The translations under genes were made by a program, and so were the position numbers. Of a DNA stretch of 12,814 bases, positions 12,127 to 12,814 are shown piece by piece. Position 1 is the first letter of the stretch, and every line of letters starts with the position of its first letter. The stretch spans positions 1-12,814 of the forward strand of contig JALTPW010000248.1 in assembly GCA_026999335.1 (NCBI GenBank), given 5' to 3'. Under the pieces are notes generated by a model that was given only the letters and a program-made list of their open reading frames with translations, made no database searches and had not been told where the DNA came from. Origin of the DNA: Chromatiales bacterium. GTDB taxonomy: Bacteria > Pseudomonadota > Gammaproteobacteria > SZUA-152.

Positions 12127-12814
12127 TCAGTTTTCCTCCGCAGCGGGAACCAGAGATATGATGGATCTCACGGCGTCGAGCGACGGATGCCCCTGAATGA
12201 AATCGTCAGGGTAGTAACCAAAGTTACGCGCGCCACTGCTCAGTAGCAGCCGCATCTGATCGGCCAATACATCACTATCGACAGGCACACCCTTGCGCCA
12301 GTCAACGCTTTGCAATTCGAACACGGTTGAATTCAGGGCACCCGGCTTGCTAGCCACCCGAGCCACCAGCGAGCGCAACCAGGCCTGCGGATCCTCGGCC
12401 TGTTCCATATAGGGCATGGCCATCACAGCAACATAGTCATAGTGCTCAAGAAACACATCCAGAGACTGGGCAAACCACGTCTCAGATTGCGGATTCATGA
12501 TCACCGAAGCATACATGTTGCGCGCAGTCTTGATCATCGGACGATACAGACGGACACGTTCGGCCAAGACATCCGTCCACTGCGCCAGGGCTTTTGTCTT
12601 GTGCTGCGTCCAGCGCCGAAGCAAGTCCGGATCATCGCGAATGGCTTTGATATCGACAGGCAACTTCCAGTTATCCCGATATATTTTTAATGCCCATTCA
12701 CTGGCGTCTTCATGGTCACTCAGATAGGCGTCGTCATGAAAAATCAGGCCATCGAAAGGTGCCTGTCTGGCCAGATCTTCATAGATATCACCGACAAAAC
12801 GCTGTGCCTGCTGA
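12127..12814 (-). CDS. pgaB: PNAG N-deacetylase PgaB, C-terminal part (cut by window edge)
   Basis: The frame is open to the right edge, giving the last 228 residues; the start lies outside the window. PgaB is a periplasmic outer-membrane lipoprotein with an N-terminal deacetylase domain and a C-terminal glycoside-hydrolase-like domain, which removes some acetyl groups so that PNAG can leave through PgaA. The visible part is the second domain: FDGLIFHDDAYLSDHEDAS near its upstream end carries the conserved acidic residues, and YVAVMAMPYMEQAEDP and NFGYYPDDFIQGHP are typical of the C-terminus. The TTG at 12663 is a Leu codon inside the gene, not a start. The stop lies 2 nt from the pgaC start. 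pgaA would be expected further right. Confidence 0.93.
   Translation of the reverse strand, partial: QQAQRFVGDIYEDLARQAPFDGLIFHDDAYLSDHEDASEWALKIYRDNWKLPVDIKAIRDDPDLLRRWTQHKTKALAQWTDVLAERVRLYRPMIKTARNMYASVIMNPQSETWFAQSLDVFLEHYDYVAVMAMPYMEQAEDPQAWLRSLVARVASKPGALNSTVFELQSVDWRKGVPVDSDVLADQMRLLLSSGARNFGYYPDDFIQGHPSLDAVRSIISLVPAAEEN

Noticed and set aside
12127..12663. A separate gene of 178 codons starting at TTG 12663
   Set aside because: The frame stays open to the window edge with conserved PgaB sequence (FHDDAYLSDHEDAS) upstream; the TTG is an internal Leu codon.

Overview
The window looks like chromosomal DNA of a motile gammaproteobacterium. The evidence is a flagellar/chemotaxis block in the order cheR-cheV / flgA / flgM-flgN-PilZ (the arrangement I know from Pseudomonas), sigma-54 and sigma-28 type flagellar promoters, a pgaBCD operon, yheU, and a dense scatter of short palindromic repeats. 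Genus cannot be fixed from the sequence. Gene content is mostly known families. The least understood part is the divergent pair formed by an arsenosugar-type operon and an ECF sigma/anti-sigma operon.

Layout. (1) 1-4842, flagella and chemotaxis: cheV and cheR run leftward. flgA runs rightward from a shared intergenic region holding a canonical sigma-54 site. flgM, flgN and a YcgR/FlgZ-type PilZ brake follow rightward, with a near-consensus sigma-28 (FliA) promoter before flgM. (2) 5104-7502, leftward: arsS (radical SAM, arsenosugar pathway) followed by two small glycosyltransferases of the types that accompany it. No arsM is present in the window. (3) 7684-8570, rightward: ECF sigma factor (TTG start) overlapping a small soluble zinc-binding anti-sigma factor. 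(4) 8571-9075: repeat-rich spacer, then tRNA-Ala(CGC) and tRNA-Arg(CCT). (5) 9088-10141: a stand-alone PilZ protein (leftward), a small cupin and YheU (rightward). (6) 10142-10334: a 153-bp element bounded by inverted repeats. (7) 10335-12814, leftward: pgaB (cut by the window edge), pgaC and pgaD, tightly coupled, for poly-N-acetylglucosamine (PNAG) synthesis and export.

How they fit together: FlgM holds FliA until the hook-basal body is finished, FlgN is the chaperone for hook-associated proteins, FlgA assembles the P ring, and CheV/CheR tune chemoreceptor signalling. The YcgR-type brake and the second PilZ protein are predicted cyclic-di-GMP receptors, and PgaC/PgaD is a c-di-GMP-activated synthase in E. 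coli, so this stretch carries both sides of a plausible swim-or-stick switch. The two short palindrome families (GTGGGCAC type and CCCGGGTT type) recur between unrelated genes and look like dispersed REP/MITE-like elements.
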